Source: Candidatus Sneabacter namystus
Lineage (GTDB): Bacteria > Pseudomonadota > Alphaproteobacteria > Rickettsiales > Rickettsiaceae
Assembly (NCBI RefSeq): GCF_008189685.1
Contig: NZ_CP043312.1
Span: 434,001-498,000, forward strand
Length of the DNA: 64,000 bases
Direction of reading: 5' to 3'
The notes under the pieces are model-generated. The model was given only the letters and a program-made list of their open reading frames with translations, ran no database searches and had not been told where the DNA came from. The translations under genes and the position numbers were made by a program. Positions 54,532 through 64,000 of this stretch are shown piece after piece (position 1 is the stretch's first letter; the number at the start of each line of letters is the position of its first letter).

Positions 54532-56007
54532 GTGAAACTTACTGATTCTGCGTTTAGCTTTCAAAATTTGTTGCAATATAACATCCGTAAAGTAATTCTA
54601 CAATTATCCAAAAAAATAGCAAAACATACAGCATGTATAAAGAGAAAAAAAGTAGATAAATTTTTTCTAGAAGAAGAGGAATTACAAGAGGTGCTCAACA
54701 TCACAAAAAGCGCTATTTTATGCACGCACTTTAGCCCATCTACACCCCTTAAAGCTTTTCTCAATGATCATGAGTTGATCATACAAACAAAAGATTCTTC
54801 TTATAAAATTCAACATTCAGAATCAGAAACATCCGTCTTTACACTAAGTGGTAGTACTAGTAAACATCTAGAACAAATAGTAGCAACAAATAGCTACAAT
54901 CATTTGACTCAGCTGTTTATATATAAATTTTTTTCTAATACAGAACTAGAAATAGTATGGAAAAAATTTCAAATGTTACTGAACAAGGAGAATGACAACA
55001 ATTCACTTTTACAACAGAACTTAATAATAGCATTCTTATGCTATATAAACTCAATTCAAAAACATCCTTACATAAATCCATTTGCAGATATATCTGATTA
55101 CATCTTGTGGAATCCTTCAAACCTCTTAACTGCGCCAGATTTATTGTGCAGAAAATGCAATACAGTTTCTTCTAAACCTAATCAAACACAACCACATCCT
55201 TGCAATGCTCTTAAAGAGCTACAAGAAGAAATGTGGCAAATAGAAATTGAAAAGCAAAAGAAAAAAATTAAAGAAGAAGAGGAAGAAGAACTAAAAAGAC
55301 AAAAACTGCTGGAAAGACAAAAACTGCTGGAAAGACAAAAATCAAAAATAGAAAATAAAAACTTACAAATCAACGATACCAACACTAAGTCTAAATTATG
55401 TATCGAAGCAATACTAAAAGCAGGGAAAGAAAAAGTTATGACAAAAGCTAAAGAAGAGAATAAAACTCAAAAGAAAGATACAGCATCTTCACTATCACAA
55501 TTTTGTGGCGTTTCAAACGAAAGAGATGTAGACAAAAAAATACAAACACCTCTATCAGAAATAGATAAGCTTAAATCGTCTTTAAAAGAGAAAAAGTATA
55601 GTTTTTTTGAAGACAAAAATATAACAGAAGAAAAGGCAAAAAAAGAAGAAATAAAAAAAGAAATATCAAAACAGGAAACAAAAAAAGAAAAATGTGATAA
55701 GAAAGTGCCAAAACATGAACCCACCAAAAGAAAAAAGGTAATACCACCAAAAGCTAAAGATAGTCCATTATATTCATTACTTCAGTGCTACGATATAGTG
55801 TACTCAATACAATATCACAGCATGTCTGACGAAAGTATGATGTTACTCATAACAAATTTTTGGCGCACTTGGACATCATTATTATTCGGTGATGAAAAAA
55901 AAGAGCTCTCGCAATGCTGGAAGGGAACTTATCAGTTAATAAAAAGATATTATGAAAATACAGATGGAAAAGTAGTACAGGTAAGACTCACTTCGGTAAA
56001 CAGATAA
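54532..56007 (+). CDS. Charged coiled-coil protein of unknown function
   Basis: The 491-residue product starts at GTG 54532, after an AGGA. It has an N-terminal folded part (residues 1-220) with no recognised domain, then a very charged stretch of about 200 residues: a glutamate run with KQKKKIKEEEEEELKRQKLL, a tandem KLLERQ repeat and repeated KKEEIKKEISKQETKK blocks. A C-terminal folded region (residues about 405-491) contains SLLQCYDIVYSIQYHSMSDE and a WRTWTSLLFGDEKK stretch. No signal peptide or membrane segment. It may be a scaffold-like cytoplasmic protein or a secreted effector; nothing in the sequence decides. A 172-base gap with nothing recognisable precedes it. Confidence 0.7.
   Translation: MKLTDSAFSFQNLLQYNIRKVILQLSKKIAKHTACIKRKKVDKFFLEEEELQEVLNITKSAILCTHFSPSTPLKAFLNDHELIIQTKDSSYKIQHSESETSVFTLSGSTSKHLEQIVATNSYNHLTQLFIYKFFSNTELEIVWKKFQMLLNKENDNNSLLQQNLIIAFLCYINSIQKHPYINPFADISDYILWNPSNLLTAPDLLCRKCNTVSSKPNQTQPHPCNALKELQEEMWQIEIEKQKKKIKEEEEEELKRQKLLERQKLLERQKSKIENKNLQINDTNTKSKLCIEAILKAGKEKVMTKAKEENKTQKKDTASSLSQFCGVSNERDVDKKIQTPLSEIDKLKSSLKEKKYSFFEDKNITEEKAKKEEIKKEISKQETKKEKCDKKVPKHEPTKRKKVIPPKAKDSPLYSLLQCYDIVYSIQYHSMSDESMMLLITNFWRTWTSLLFGDEKKELSQCWKGTYQLIKRYYENTDGKVVQVRLTSVNR
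55297..55341 (+). repeat. Tandem 18-base repeat in the coiled-coil gene
   Basis: The unit AGACAAAAACTGCTGGAA occurs at 55297-55314 and again at 55315-55332, followed by a half copy at 55333-55341. It encodes RQKLLE twice in a heptad-poor charged helix. The copies are identical, which suggests recent slippage. Confidence 0.85.
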
Positions 56008-56060
56008 CTTCAGTACAAAAATAATGTGCTTCTTAAAACTACTACTTTCAATAAAAAACT

Positions 56061-58559
56061 TTAGAGAACAAAGTTAATTATTTTGTTAGGTACAAAAATT
56101 GTCTTCTTTGCCTCTTTATATATCAACCATGATTTCAACTTTTCATCATTACGCACCTCTGTTTTGACACATTCTTGATCTGCGTTTAGTGGTACAGTTA
56201 TTATCCCTTTAGTCTTGCCGTTTATCTGCACTGCAATTTTAACTTTTGAATTAATTAATGCAGAATCTATATTGACCTTAGGCCAAACATCGTCTAAAGC
56301 CAAAATATCATCATGTCCTAACATATTCCATATTTCTTCTGTTACATGAGGAATAAACGGATTAAACATCTTTATCAAGGTTACGAAACATTCTTTCGTA
56401 GTAGAAGTAAAATTTGTGTTTACACGATCACTAATTTCATTACACAAAGTCCTTAGATAAGCTATAGCATTGTTAAACTTAGACTGTTCTATAGCATAAG
56501 ATACATTCTTAACTATGCCATTGCAAAGAATAAGCAAGGACTCATCCGGCCTTGCATGAACACAATCTTGCTTTACAAAAACTTCAGCAAGAGAAAATAA
56601 TTTAGAAATAAATTTGCTACATCCCTCTACGCCTTCTGTTACCCATTGCACATCTTTTTCTGGAGGAGTGTCAGATAAAACATATAAACGCAAAGTATCT
56701 GCACCATACTGCTTAACTATATAGTCTAGCCCAATTACATTTTTTTTAGACTTACTCATCTTCTCTAATCCATCACTTTTGTATACCACTTTCCCAGAAG
56801 ATTTACTTTTTCTTCCCCCTTCTTGCATCACTACATCCTCTGGATAAATAAAATTACCGTCAGAATCTTTGAAAGTATGATGTAAAACCATTCCTTGATT
56901 AAGAAGATGATCAAATGGCTCAGGAACTGAAGTATATCCACAATCTATCATTACTCTTGATATGAAACGTGCGTACAACAAATGTAAAACAGCGTGTTCC
57001 ACACCACCTATATAATGATCTACTGGCATCCAATAATTACAATCTTTTTCATTTATCAGAGTTTTGGAATCTTTACTACAAAATTTCAAAAAATACCAAG
57101 AAGATTCAAAAAATGTATCAAACGTATCCGTCTCTCTTTTTGCTGATTTTTTGCATAATGGGCAAGCAGTATTAACCCACTCAGCGCAAGATTCAAGAAA
57201 ATTACCTTTAGCAATAGTGACTTGATCTGGCAACGTAACAGGCAATTGCTCTAAAGGTACAGGAACAATACCGCAATCGTTGCAGTGTATAATAGGGATA
57301 GGACAACCCCAAAATCTTTGTCTAGATATACCCCAATCTCTTAATCGATATACAACACGCTCTTTGCCCAACTTCTCTTTAATCAAACGCTCTGTCACCA
57401 CACTTTTGGCCAGCTCGTTATCCATACCATTTAAAAACTTAGAATTTATCATTGTGCCACTTTCTATATGTGGCAATTTAGACGAATTCGACTCTATAAC
57501 TCTTACTATCTCTAAGTCATATTTTACAGCAAATTCATAATCTCTTTCATCATGAGCAGGGCATCCATATACCGCCCCACTTGCATAATCACTAAGAATA
57601 AAATTGGCAATATAAATAGGTATTTTTTTCTCTGCACAAAAAGGATGCACACCATACAGACCTGTAAATAGTCCTAATTTTGTTTTATCTATCTCTTCAT
57701 TCTTTAAAGCCATGCATTTGTTTACAAAAGCTTTTACATTAGGGGTATCTAAGTAACGCTTAACGAGATAATGATCACATCCAATAGCGATAAAGCTACA
57801 GCCAAATATTGTATCTGGTCTGGTAGTAAAAACATCTATGATTTCAGAAATACCATGTACCTCAAACTTTATCTCAACTCCTTTTGCGCGTCCTATCCAA
57901 TTTTTCTGCATAATACGCACTTTTTCTGGCCACTTATGCAAATTATTTAGGCTTTCGATAAGATCGTTGGCATAACGCGTAATACGAAAAAACCATTGAT
58001 GTAGCTTTTTCTTTTCTACAACAGCTCCGGAACGCCATCCTCGTCCATCTACTACTTGTTCGTTTGCAAGAACCGTTTTATCAACAGGGTCCCAATTTAT
58101 CCATGATTCTTGTCTATAAGCCAAATCTTTTTGTAACATTTTTAAAAAGAGTTTTTGCTCATGCAAGTAATAGCTACTGCTACACGTTTTAATTTCCCTA
58201 CTCCAATCGTAAGATATTCCCAACAAACTCAATTCATGTCTCATTGATGCGATATTTTGTTCTGTCCATACAGACGGACTAACACCTTGATCTATTGCCG
58301 CGTTTTCTGCAGGAAGTCCAAATGCGTCCCAACCAATTGGGTGCAATACGTTAAAACCACATAACCTTTTATACCTTGCTATAACATCCCCAATAACATA
58401 ATTTCTTACGTGACCCACGTGAAGTTTACCAGAAGGATAAGGAAACATTTCTAATACATAACACTTCTTCTTTTTAGGATTTATATCAACTTCAAATACT
58501 TTTCTCTCTCTCCAAATCTTTTGCCATTTCCCTTCTATACCTTCTGATTTTCTACTCAT
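56061..58559 (-). CDS. leuS: Leucyl-tRNA synthetase
   Basis: LeuS charges leucine tRNAs. The 832-residue class I enzyme has the HIGH-type motif in PYPSGKLHVGHVRNYVIGD, the CP1 editing domain (with FTTRPDTIFGCSFIAI and YGCPAHDERDYEFAVKY), a zinc-like cysteine set CNDC and CPLC, and KMSKSKKN. The C-terminal anticodon domain and the LeuRS end (VKIAVQINGKTKGIITVPLN) are present. Length is close to normal. It follows rlmB by 38 bases on the same strand. Confidence 0.97.
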   Translation of the reverse strand: MSRKSEGIEGKWQKIWRERKVFEVDINPKKKKCYVLEMFPYPSGKLHVGHVRNYVIGDVIARYKRLCGFNVLHPIGWDAFGLPAENAAIDQGVSPSVWTEQNIASMRHELSLLGISYDWSREIKTCSSSYYLHEQKLFLKMLQKDLAYRQESWINWDPVDKTVLANEQVVDGRGWRSGAVVEKKKLHQWFFRITRYANDLIESLNNLHKWPEKVRIMQKNWIGRAKGVEIKFEVHGISEIIDVFTTRPDTIFGCSFIAIGCDHYLVKRYLDTPNVKAFVNKCMALKNEEIDKTKLGLFTGLYGVHPFCAEKKIPIYIANFILSDYASGAVYGCPAHDERDYEFAVKYDLEIVRVIESNSSKLPHIESGTMINSKFLNGMDNELAKSVVTERLIKEKLGKERVVYRLRDWGISRQRFWGCPIPIIHCNDCGIVPVPLEQLPVTLPDQVTIAKGNFLESCAEWVNTACPLCKKSAKRETDTFDTFFESSWYFLKFCSKDSKTLINEKDCNYWMPVDHYIGGVEHAVLHLLYARFISRVMIDCGYTSVPEPFDHLLNQGMVLHHTFKDSDGNFIYPEDVVMQEGGRKSKSSGKVVYKSDGLEKMSKSKKNVIGLDYIVKQYGADTLRLYVLSDTPPEKDVQWVTEGVEGCSKFISKLFSLAEVFVKQDCVHARPDESLLILCNGIVKNVSYAIEQSKFNNAIAYLRTLCNEISDRVNTNFTSTTKECFVTLIKMFNPFIPHVTEEIWNMLGHDDILALDDVWPKVNIDSALINSKVKIAVQINGKTKGIITVPLNADQECVKTEVRNDEKLKSWLIYKEAKKTIFVPNKIINFVL

Positions 58560-58597
58560 AATCCCTTTTTTTCATTTAAAACAAATTAATTTTTAAG

Positions 58598-59305
58598 CTA
58601 TTTTCTCAATTTACTACTTTCATAAAATGCTATAGCAGCAGCATTAGAAACATTGATACTACCAACATCTTCTTTTTTCATGTCTATCTTCAACAAAAAG
58701 TCACAACTGCTCTTGATAAGACTTCTTATACCAACACCTTCTGAACCTAAAACCACAGCTAATTTATCATATTCACTAAGAGTAGTGTGTACAATACTTT
58801 CTCCTTTACAATCCAGTCCAACTATCCAAAAACCATTATTTTTTAACTGCGAGATAACATTTCTCAAATTTACAGCAATAACGCAATTAATGTATTCCAA
58901 AGATCCACTAGCTGCTTTTGCTACTGCACCACTTTCTATAACAGCGTGATCTTTAGCAACAACAACAGTATCAAAACCAAATGCCACTGCTGATCTAATA
59001 ATAGCCCCAACATTATTTGGATCATACACCCTATCTAGTATAGCAATTTTTCTGGCCTCTTTAGGTATCTTTAATAATGACTTTCTTTTAACCTTGATTA
59101 CAATACCTTGGTGCAAATTACCTGCTGTCATTTTTTGCAATAATATATTCTCCACAACCCTAAATCTTGCATTAGATGAAAGAATGTAATCACGCAATTC
59201 TAAAAATATTTTCGACGTACAAAATATATCAACTACTTTTCTTTTCTTATTTTTTATGCAGGCAATGGCCGCATGCTTACCATAAATTAAATGTTCTTCT
59301 GTCAT
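58598..59305 (-). CDS. rlmB: 23S rRNA 2'-O-methyltransferase RlmB (TrmH family)
   Basis: SPOUT-class methyltransferase; RlmB acts on G2251 of 23S rRNA. The 235-residue product starts with the L30e-like substrate domain (LIYGKHAAIACIKNKKRKV, with YG.hav), then SPOUT motif 1 as LDRVYDPNNVGAIIRSAVAFG, motif 2 as AVVLGSEGVGIRSLI, and motif 3 as VGSINVSNAAAIAFYE. The presence of the N-terminal domain points to RlmB rather than TrmH or TrmL. It is upstream of leuS and on the same strand. Confidence 0.92.
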   Translation of the reverse strand: MTEEHLIYGKHAAIACIKNKKRKVVDIFCTSKIFLELRDYILSSNARFRVVENILLQKMTAGNLHQGIVIKVKRKSLLKIPKEARKIAILDRVYDPNNVGAIIRSAVAFGFDTVVVAKDHAVIESGAVAKAASGSLEYINCVIAVNLRNVISQLKNNGFWIVGLDCKGESIVHTTLSEYDKLAVVLGSEGVGIRSLIKSSCDFLLKIDMKKEDVGSINVSNAAAIAFYESSKLRK

Positions 59306-59521
59306 AATCGTTTATATTTACTATGTGCGCAAAATTAGTGTGATAGTTGTTGTTATCAAATATTAAATGGGTTAGAATACGATCGTTGATATGCGTTTTC
59401 AATCAAATTTGCTCACTTTTATTAGCATCTTTATTTGAACCAAGTTATCAGATGATAAATGGTAAAACTAAAGGCTCAGTGGTAGTTTAATTGCCTATGT
59501 AGTGGTCCTTTGCACTCTTTT

Positions 59522-59602
59522 GGGGAGATGGCCGAATGGGATGGCAGCAGACTGTAAATCTGCCCGCGCAAGCGAGAGTAGGTTCGATTCCTTCTCTCCC
59601 CA
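59522..59602 (+). tRNA. tRNA-Tyr(GTA)
   Basis: Acceptor GGGGAGA pairs with TCTCCCC, the anticodon stem around CTGTAAA carries anticodon GTA, there is a long class II variable arm (CCCGCGCAAGCGAGAG region), and the T arm has TTCGATT. Discriminator A at 59602, with CCA encoded at 59603-59605. It is followed by tRNA-Gly after 10 bases and then by tuf. Confidence 0.95.
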
Positions 59603-59612
59603 CCATGGACGC

Positions 59613-59683
<71 letters not shown>

Positions 59684-59753
59684 CCGAGAACAGCTCGGTC
59701 AGGTGTTTGCAGGTAATCCTGGTAAATAGGTAGATAATGCTTTATCACATTGA

Positions 59754-59759
59754 TATAAT
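59754..59759 (+). promoter_or_regulatory. Possible -10 element before tuf
   Basis: TATAAT at 59754-59759, 35 bases before the tuf start. The matching -35 would be TAGATA at 59731-59736 (17-base spacing, weak match). The tRNA-tuf unit may also be read from a promoter upstream of tRNA-Tyr, so this is tentative. Confidence 0.35.
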
Positions 59760-59794
59760 ACGTAATGAAATACTTAGTTTAATTGTAAGTAGAT

Positions 59795-60976
59795 ATGTCT
59801 CAAAAATACGAAAGAAATAAGCCACATTGTAACATAGGAACTATTGGTCACGTCGATCATGGTAAAACAACCTTAACAGCAGCTATTACTCACGTTTTAG
59901 CTAAAGAAGGAAAGGCGAAAATTAGAGAATACGGAGAGATAGATTCTGCGCCTGAAGAAAGAGAAAGAGGTATTACGATAGCCTCAGCTCACGTAGAATA
60001 CGAAACCGAAAAGAGGCACTATGCTCATATAGATTGCCCAGGGCACGCAGACTATGTAAAAAATATGATTACCGGTGCTGCTCAAATGGATGGAGCGATA
60101 TTGGTTATATCTGCAACAGATGGTCCTATGCCTCAAACAAAAGAGCACATTTTGCTCGCTCGTCAGGTTGGTGTGCCATCGATAGTCGTCTTCTTAAACA
60201 AGGTAGATATGGTGGACGATCCTGAATTAGTGGACCTTGTTGAAATGGAAGCTAGAGAAGAATTAAGTAAACAGGGGTTTCCTGGCGATGATGTACCAGT
60301 AATAAGAGGATCTGCTTTACAAGCATTGGAAGAAAAAGAAGAAGGTATAGCAGCTATCAAGTCTCTTCTAGATGCTGTAGACTCATACATACCTCAGCCA
60401 GAGAGAAATATTGATCAAAGCTTCTTGATGCCTATAGAGGATGTGTTTAGCATATCCGGAAGAGGGACAGTGGCAACTGGAAGAATAGAGCAAGGTGTGA
60501 TAAAAGTGGGAGAGACCGTTGAGATTGTGGGTATCAAGGATACTACAAAGACTGTTTGTACAGGAGTAGAAATGTTCAAAAAGCTTCTAGACAGAGGGGA
60601 AGCTGGTGACAATGTTGGTTTGTTGCTAAGAGGTGTTGAAAGAAAGCACATTGAAAGAGGGCAAGTAATAGCTGCACCAGGTACTATTACACCACATGAT
60701 GAATTTGAAGCTCAGATATACATATTGACCGCAGCAGAAGGAGGTAGAAAGACCGCCTTTGATGCTAAATATAAACCTCAATTTTACTTCAGAACAACTG
60801 ATGTGACGGGAGGATTTACCTTCCCAGATTCTATGCAAGTAGTAATGCCGGGAGATAATATAACCGTGCAGGTGAAGCTCATATCAAAAATTGCAATGTC
60901 AGAAGGATTGAAGTTTGCGATCAGGGAAGGAGGTAAAACAGTTGGGGCTGGTGTAGTGTCTAAGATTATACATTAG
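59795..60976 (+). CDS. tuf: Elongation factor Tu
   Basis: EF-Tu brings aminoacyl-tRNA to the ribosome. The 393-residue product has the G1 motif GHVDHGKTT, switch I with ERERGITI, G3 DCPGHADY, G4 NKVD and G5 SALQ. Domains 2 and 3 follow, with the effector-type stretch [19 protein letters not shown], and the end [11 protein letters not shown]. All conserved. It is the first gene of the S10 cluster, 35 bases before rpsJ; fusA and rpsG are not upstream in this window. Confidence 0.98.
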   Translation: MSQKYERNKPHCNIGTIGHVDHGKTTLTAAITHVLAKEGKAKIREYGEIDSAPEERERGITIASAHVEYETEKRHYAHIDCPGHADYVKNMITGAAQMDGAILVISATDGPMPQTKEHILLARQVGVPSIVVFLNKVDMVDDPELVDLVEMEAREELSKQGFPGDDVPVIRGSALQALEEKEEGIAAIKSLLDAVDSYIPQPERNIDQSFLMPIEDVFSISGRGTVATGRIEQGVIKVGETVEIVGIKDTTKTVCTGVEMFKKLLDRGEAGDNVGLLLRGVERKHIERGQVIAAPGTITPHDEFEAQIYILTAAEGGRKTAFDAKYKPQFYFRTTDVTGGFTFPDSMQVVMPGDNITVQVKLISKIAMSEGLKFAIREGGKTVGAGVVSKIIH

Positions 60977-61011
60977 TAAGGTTTTTTCAAGCAGGTTAGA
61001 GTTAACAAATT

Positions 61012-61326
61012 ATGTCAAATCAAAAGTTAAAAATTAGAGTAAAAAGTTACGACTACACCCTAGTAGACAAAACTGTTAAAGACATAATGAAAATAATAGC
61101 TGGAGTGGGAAATGAAGTAAGGGGTCCTATTCCTCTTCCTGTGAACGTGAGTAAAATGACATTAAACACTTCGCCTGGACAAGATAAAAAGGCCAGAGAG
61201 CAATTTGAGATAAGGGTGTCAAAACGCCTCATAGTTGTCATTTGCCCGACGCCGCAAATTGTTGAAGCCTTGGAAAAATTTGAAGTTCCAGGCGGAATAG
61301 ATATAGAAGTTGCTTTATCATCTTAA
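61012..61326 (+). CDS. rpsJ: 30S ribosomal protein S10
   Basis: S10 is a 30S head protein also used in NusB antitermination. The 104-residue product matches the family: IRVKSYDYTLVDKTVKDIM, then GPIPLPVNVSKMTLNTSPGQ, REQFEIRVSKRLIVVI, and EVPGGIDIEVAL at the end. Length and position after tuf are normal for the cluster. It precedes rplC by 20 bases. Confidence 0.98.
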   Translation: MSNQKLKIRVKSYDYTLVDKTVKDIMKIIAGVGNEVRGPIPLPVNVSKMTLNTSPGQDKKAREQFEIRVSKRLIVVICPTPQIVEALEKFEVPGGIDIEVALSS

Positions 61327-61346
61327 GTTTAAATTAAAGAAGTATT

Positions 61347-61997
61347 ATGTTGCAGGGATTGCTTACGAAAAAGCTTGGAATGACGAAAATATGTTTAGAT
61401 AGTAATGAGGTAGTACCAATAACATTACTACAAGTTATACGATGTGTGATAGTAGGAAAAAAGACCTTAGAAAATGATGGTTACGAGGCCTCTGTGTTGG
61501 CGTATGGACTTGCTAAAGACAAATCTTTAAAAAAGTCTCATAAGGGTATATTAAAAAAGGCAAACGTGAGCGGGTTGAAACATTTATGTGAGGTAAAAGG
61601 TTATACAAATGTAGCTGTAGGAGAGGAAGTATCTATAGACAATCTTGAAGCTGGAATTTTAGTAGATGCGTCTGGCACCTCAGTTGGTAAAGGATTCAGT
61701 GGTGTTATGAAAAGACATAATTTCGGTGGAATGTGTGCATCACATGGTGTATCTATAGCACACAGATCTCAAGGTTCTACCGGAGGCTGCCAAGATCCAG
61801 GTAAAGTATTTAAAAATAAAAAAATGGCAGGTCAATTAGGTAACAAGAAAGTAACCGTGCAAAACCTTAAAGTGGTGCAAATAGATAAAGAAAGAAATAT
61901 ATTATTTATAAAAGGCGCTGTTCCAGGGGCAAAAAATTCCCTAGTTAAAATAAAATCAGCGGTCAAACAAGCTGTACATTATAATGTAAAAAACTAA
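61347..61997 (+). CDS. rplC: 50S ribosomal protein L3
   Basis: L3 is a primary 23S-binding protein reaching into the peptidyl-transferase centre. The 216-residue product starts MLQGLLTKKLGMTKICLDSN and contains GKGFSGVMKRHNFGGMCASHG-type residues (SVGKGFSGVMKRHNFGG), SIAHRSQGSTGGCQDPGKVF and KKMAGQLGNKKVTVQNLKVV, the family signature. Length is normal. Confidence 0.98.
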   Translation: MLQGLLTKKLGMTKICLDSNEVVPITLLQVIRCVIVGKKTLENDGYEASVLAYGLAKDKSLKKSHKGILKKANVSGLKHLCEVKGYTNVAVGEEVSIDNLEAGILVDASGTSVGKGFSGVMKRHNFGGMCASHGVSIAHRSQGSTGGCQDPGKVFKNKKMAGQLGNKKVTVQNLKVVQIDKERNILFIKGAVPGAKNSLVKIKSAVKQAVHYNVKN

Positions 61998-62021
61998 TGA
62001 AGCTTAACAAAAGAATATATC

Positions 62022-62648
62022 ATGGCTGAAAGTAATTTTTTAAATTTCCTAACCGCTGAAGTGCAAGGAAAGATAAATTTGAGTGACAAAATATTTAGCT
62101 CTAAGCCTTCTTGGGCTAATATAAAAAGGTATATTGACTGGCAGATGTCAAATTCCAGACAAGGTACTAGAAAAAGTAAAACGGTCTCTGAGGTATCTGG
62201 AACTGGAAGAAAATCACACGCTCAAAAAGGATCAGGACGAGCGAGACAAGGTGGAAAAAGAGAAGTACATATGAGAGGAGGGGCAACGGTACATGGACCT
62301 GTAGTTAGAAGTCATGCTACAAAATTGCCAAAGAAATTGCGTAATATTGGACTCATTTCTACTATTTCTGCAAAGTTTAAAAAAGGAACAATGGTTTTTG
62401 TAGATCATCTAAAAATGGAATCTATATCTTCTAAACAGTGTCATAAAATCTTAAAACAATTATCTTCACTACGATCTACCTTATTAATCACTGATTCAGT
62501 AGATACAAACTTGCATCTTTCTTGCAGGAATATAAAAAATTGCAAATTGTTGCCTACAGTTGGTATAAATGTACTGGATCTTGTAAAATATGAATCCGTT
62601 GTGGTGTCAACTGAAGCTGTAAAAAGTTTAGAAGCTAGGTTAGCATGA
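62022..62648 (+). CDS. rplD: 50S ribosomal protein L4
   Basis: L4 lines the exit tunnel with an extended loop. The 208-residue product has the loop region QGTRKSKTVSEVSGTGRK and SHAQKGSGRARQGGKREVHM, then GGATVHGPVVRSHATKLPKK. The globular part follows with LSSLRSTLLITDSVDTNLHL and LDLVKYESVVVSTEAVKSLE. The end overlaps rplW by 4 bases. Confidence 0.97.
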   Translation: MAESNFLNFLTAEVQGKINLSDKIFSSKPSWANIKRYIDWQMSNSRQGTRKSKTVSEVSGTGRKSHAQKGSGRARQGGKREVHMRGGATVHGPVVRSHATKLPKKLRNIGLISTISAKFKKGTMVFVDHLKMESISSKQCHKILKQLSSLRSTLLITDSVDTNLHLSCRNIKNCKLLPTVGINVLDLVKYESVVVSTEAVKSLEARLA

Positions 62649-62959
62649 AGAATATAAATCTATACGACATAATCAGAAGGCCACTGGTAACTGAAAAGGC
62701 ATTGAAGCTGGAGAGTGAGTATGTTGACAAAAAGAAATACTTATTTTATGTTTCGAAAAAAACAAATAAGAAAGAAGTTGAGGCTGCCGTCTCACGCATC
62801 TTTAATGTAAAAGTTATAGGTGTGAACATGCTAAATGTTAAAGGTAAGGTAAAGTCTTATAAAAGGACTTTAGGAAAAAGGCCAGATATGAAAAAGGCTG
62901 TGGTAACTGTGCAAAAGGGTGACACAATAAAAGAAATAAGTGATATTATAAGGCAATGA
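62645..62959 (+). CDS. rplW: 50S ribosomal protein L23
   Basis: L23 sits at the tunnel exit and docks trigger factor and SRP. The 104-residue product has [18 protein letters not shown], the strand-rich [20 protein letters not shown] with [19 protein letters not shown], and [20 protein letters not shown]. The start and end each overlap the neighbouring genes by 4 bases, which suggests coupled translation. Confidence 0.97.
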   Translation: MKNINLYDIIRRPLVTEKALKLESEYVDKKKYLFYVSKKTNKKEVEAAVSRIFNVKVIGVNMLNVKGKVKSYKRTLGKRPDMKKAVVTVQKGDTIKEISDIIRQ

Positions 62960-63780
62960 AACTGAAGAAATATAACCCAACAACCCCAGGAACGAGATTT
63001 TTAATTAGAGAAAATACTTCTCATTTGTGGAAAGGATCTCCTATAAAAAGCTTGGTGCATGGCGCTAAAAGTAGTGGTGGCCGTAACAATCTTGGTAGAA
63101 TTACGTGCAGACACAAAGGCGGGGGACATAAAAAGAAATATAGGTTAATTGACTTCAGAAGAAACAAAGAAAATATTCCAGCGGTTGTACAAAGAATCGA
63201 ATACGATCCTCATAGGTCAGCTTTTATAGCACTTGTGAAGTATGAAGACGGAGAATTATCGTACATTTTAGCAACGGATGAAATGAAAAAAGGGTATGAG
63301 GTAATCAGCGCAGCTGATGCTGAGGTAAAGTCGGGTAATTGCATGACGTTAGACAATATTCCAGTAGGGTCTGTTGTACACAATGTAGAACTTAAACAGG
63401 GTAAAGGTGGACAAATAGCAAGATCCGCTGGTGCGTACGTAAAAATAATCGGAAAGGATAACGGCTATGCTCAAGTAAAAATGGTATCCTCAGAGGTGAG
63501 GATTATTCCTCTCACTTGCAAGGCAACAATAGGAGTGGTCTCAAATGCTTCTCATAAAAATGCTGTTTATGCAAAAGCGGGAAGGTCTAGATGGCGTGGG
63601 ATTAGACCAACTGTCAGAGGAGTGAGTATGAACCCTGTTGATCATCCCCACGGAGGTGGAGAAGGGAAAACTTCAGGAGGTAGACATCCTGTAACTCCTT
63701 GGGGAAAATCTACGAAAGGAAAAAAGACTCGTAAAAATAAGAGTACTAATAAATTCATATTAAGGTCTCGTAAAAGGTAG
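62956..63780 (+). CDS. rplB: 50S ribosomal protein L2
   Basis: L2 is needed for subunit association and peptidyl transfer. The 274-residue product has [20 protein letters not shown] at the start, [40 protein letters not shown] and the signature [20 protein letters not shown] with the conserved His. The C-terminal tail is basic. Length is normal. Confidence 0.98.
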   Translation: MKLKKYNPTTPGTRFLIRENTSHLWKGSPIKSLVHGAKSSGGRNNLGRITCRHKGGGHKKKYRLIDFRRNKENIPAVVQRIEYDPHRSAFIALVKYEDGELSYILATDEMKKGYEVISAADAEVKSGNCMTLDNIPVGSVVHNVELKQGKGGQIARSAGAYVKIIGKDNGYAQVKMVSSEVRIIPLTCKATIGVVSNASHKNAVYAKAGRSRWRGIRPTVRGVSMNPVDHPHGGGEGKTSGGRHPVTPWGKSTKGKKTRKNKSTNKFILRSRKR

Positions 63781-63782
63781 GT

Positions 63783-64000
63783 ATGGCTAGATCTGTTTGG
63801 AAAGGTCCATTCTTTGACAATTATTTGTTAGGAAAGGTAAAAAAGGTAAAAGAGTCGGGAAAGTACGAGGTAATAAAAACTTGGTCTCGTAGGTCCACCA
63901 TATTGCCATCATTTGTAGGAATTACATTTGGTGTACATAACGGAAAAAAATTCATCCCTGTGTTAGTTACAGAAGATATGGTAGGAAGAAAACTTGGAGA
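63783..64000 (+). CDS. rpsS: 30S ribosomal protein S19 (partial at right edge)
   Basis: The frame starts with ATG at 63783 and runs off the window after 72 codons. The visible product, starting [19 protein letters not shown] and containing [20 protein letters not shown] with [17 protein letters not shown], is S19. It follows rplB by two bases in the expected S10-operon order. Confidence 0.96.
   Translation, partial: MARSVWKGPFFDNYLLGKVKKVKESGKYEVIKTWSRRSTILPSFVGITFGVHNGKKFIPVLVTEDMVGRKLG

Noticed and set aside
55182-55727. Antisense frames rich in Phe and Ser opposite the coiled-coil gene
   Set aside because: They are the complement of the Lys/Glu-rich repeats and have no independent support.

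Overview
The window reads as a piece of a small, AT-rich alphaproteobacterial chromosome, most likely an obligate intracellular member of the Rickettsiales. Pointers are a Tlc-type ATP/ADP translocase, a 23S-5S rRNA unit with no 16S gene upstream of it, the tRNA-Trp-secE-nusG-rplKAJL and tuf-rpsJ-rplC blocks, and a fragment of the alphaproteobacterial gene transfer agent (GTA) head-tail cluster. Flagellar export genes (fliO, fliP, fliQ) together with tlc argue for a flagellated lineage such as a Midichloria relative rather than Rickettsia or Wolbachia; that last step is inference. Nine tRNAs are seen: Ala-GGC, Gln-TTG, Val-TAC, Ala-TGC, Leu-CAA, Cys-GCA, Trp-CCA, Tyr-GTA and Gly-TCC.

Layout. 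1-7185: a partial gene, an exported barrel-like protein, ftsA, the tlc-gmk pair, an RMD1-family protein and a PLP-dependent dehydratase. 7470-19490: lon, two tRNAs, fabD, a tiny lipoprotein overlapping a Sua5-type gene, holC, a tight murB-ctpA-serS run, tRNA-Val, RNase E, trmB, tRNA-Ala. 19561-28042: fliQ, tRNA-Leu, bamD-cca, then a minus-strand run fliO-fliP-serine protease-trx, pgpA and rpsA. 28205-36001: peroxiredoxin, HU, tRNA-Cys, rplL-J-A-K, nusG, secE, tRNA-Trp, then trpS-lolC-lolD, all on the minus strand.

36163-41310 is the accessory highlight: GTA-type prohead protease, capsid, connector, adaptor, tail terminator, then directly the DUF2460 and DUF2163 proteins, followed by a DUF2335 membrane protein. 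Terminase, portal, major tail and tape measure genes are absent here. 41341-47945 holds tyrS, an MHS-family transporter, a small unknown gene, dprA and topA. 48147-51188 is 23S-5S rRNA with a clear processing stalk and an intervening-sequence-like extension. It is followed by two unrecognised genes of visibly higher GC (51266-52957), ferredoxin, era, a charged coiled-coil protein, leuS, rlmB, then tRNA-Tyr, tRNA-Gly, tuf and the S10 ribosomal protein operon running off the right edge.

Together these are mostly housekeeping genes of translation, envelope biogenesis (BamD, Lol, MurB, CtpA), proteolysis and energy parasitism. The less ordinary content is the rearranged GTA block, the scattered flagellar export genes with a periplasmic protease and thioredoxin, the 23S insertion and the unknown gene pair beside the rRNA. 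No insertion sequence, CRISPR array or toxin-antitoxin pair was recognised.
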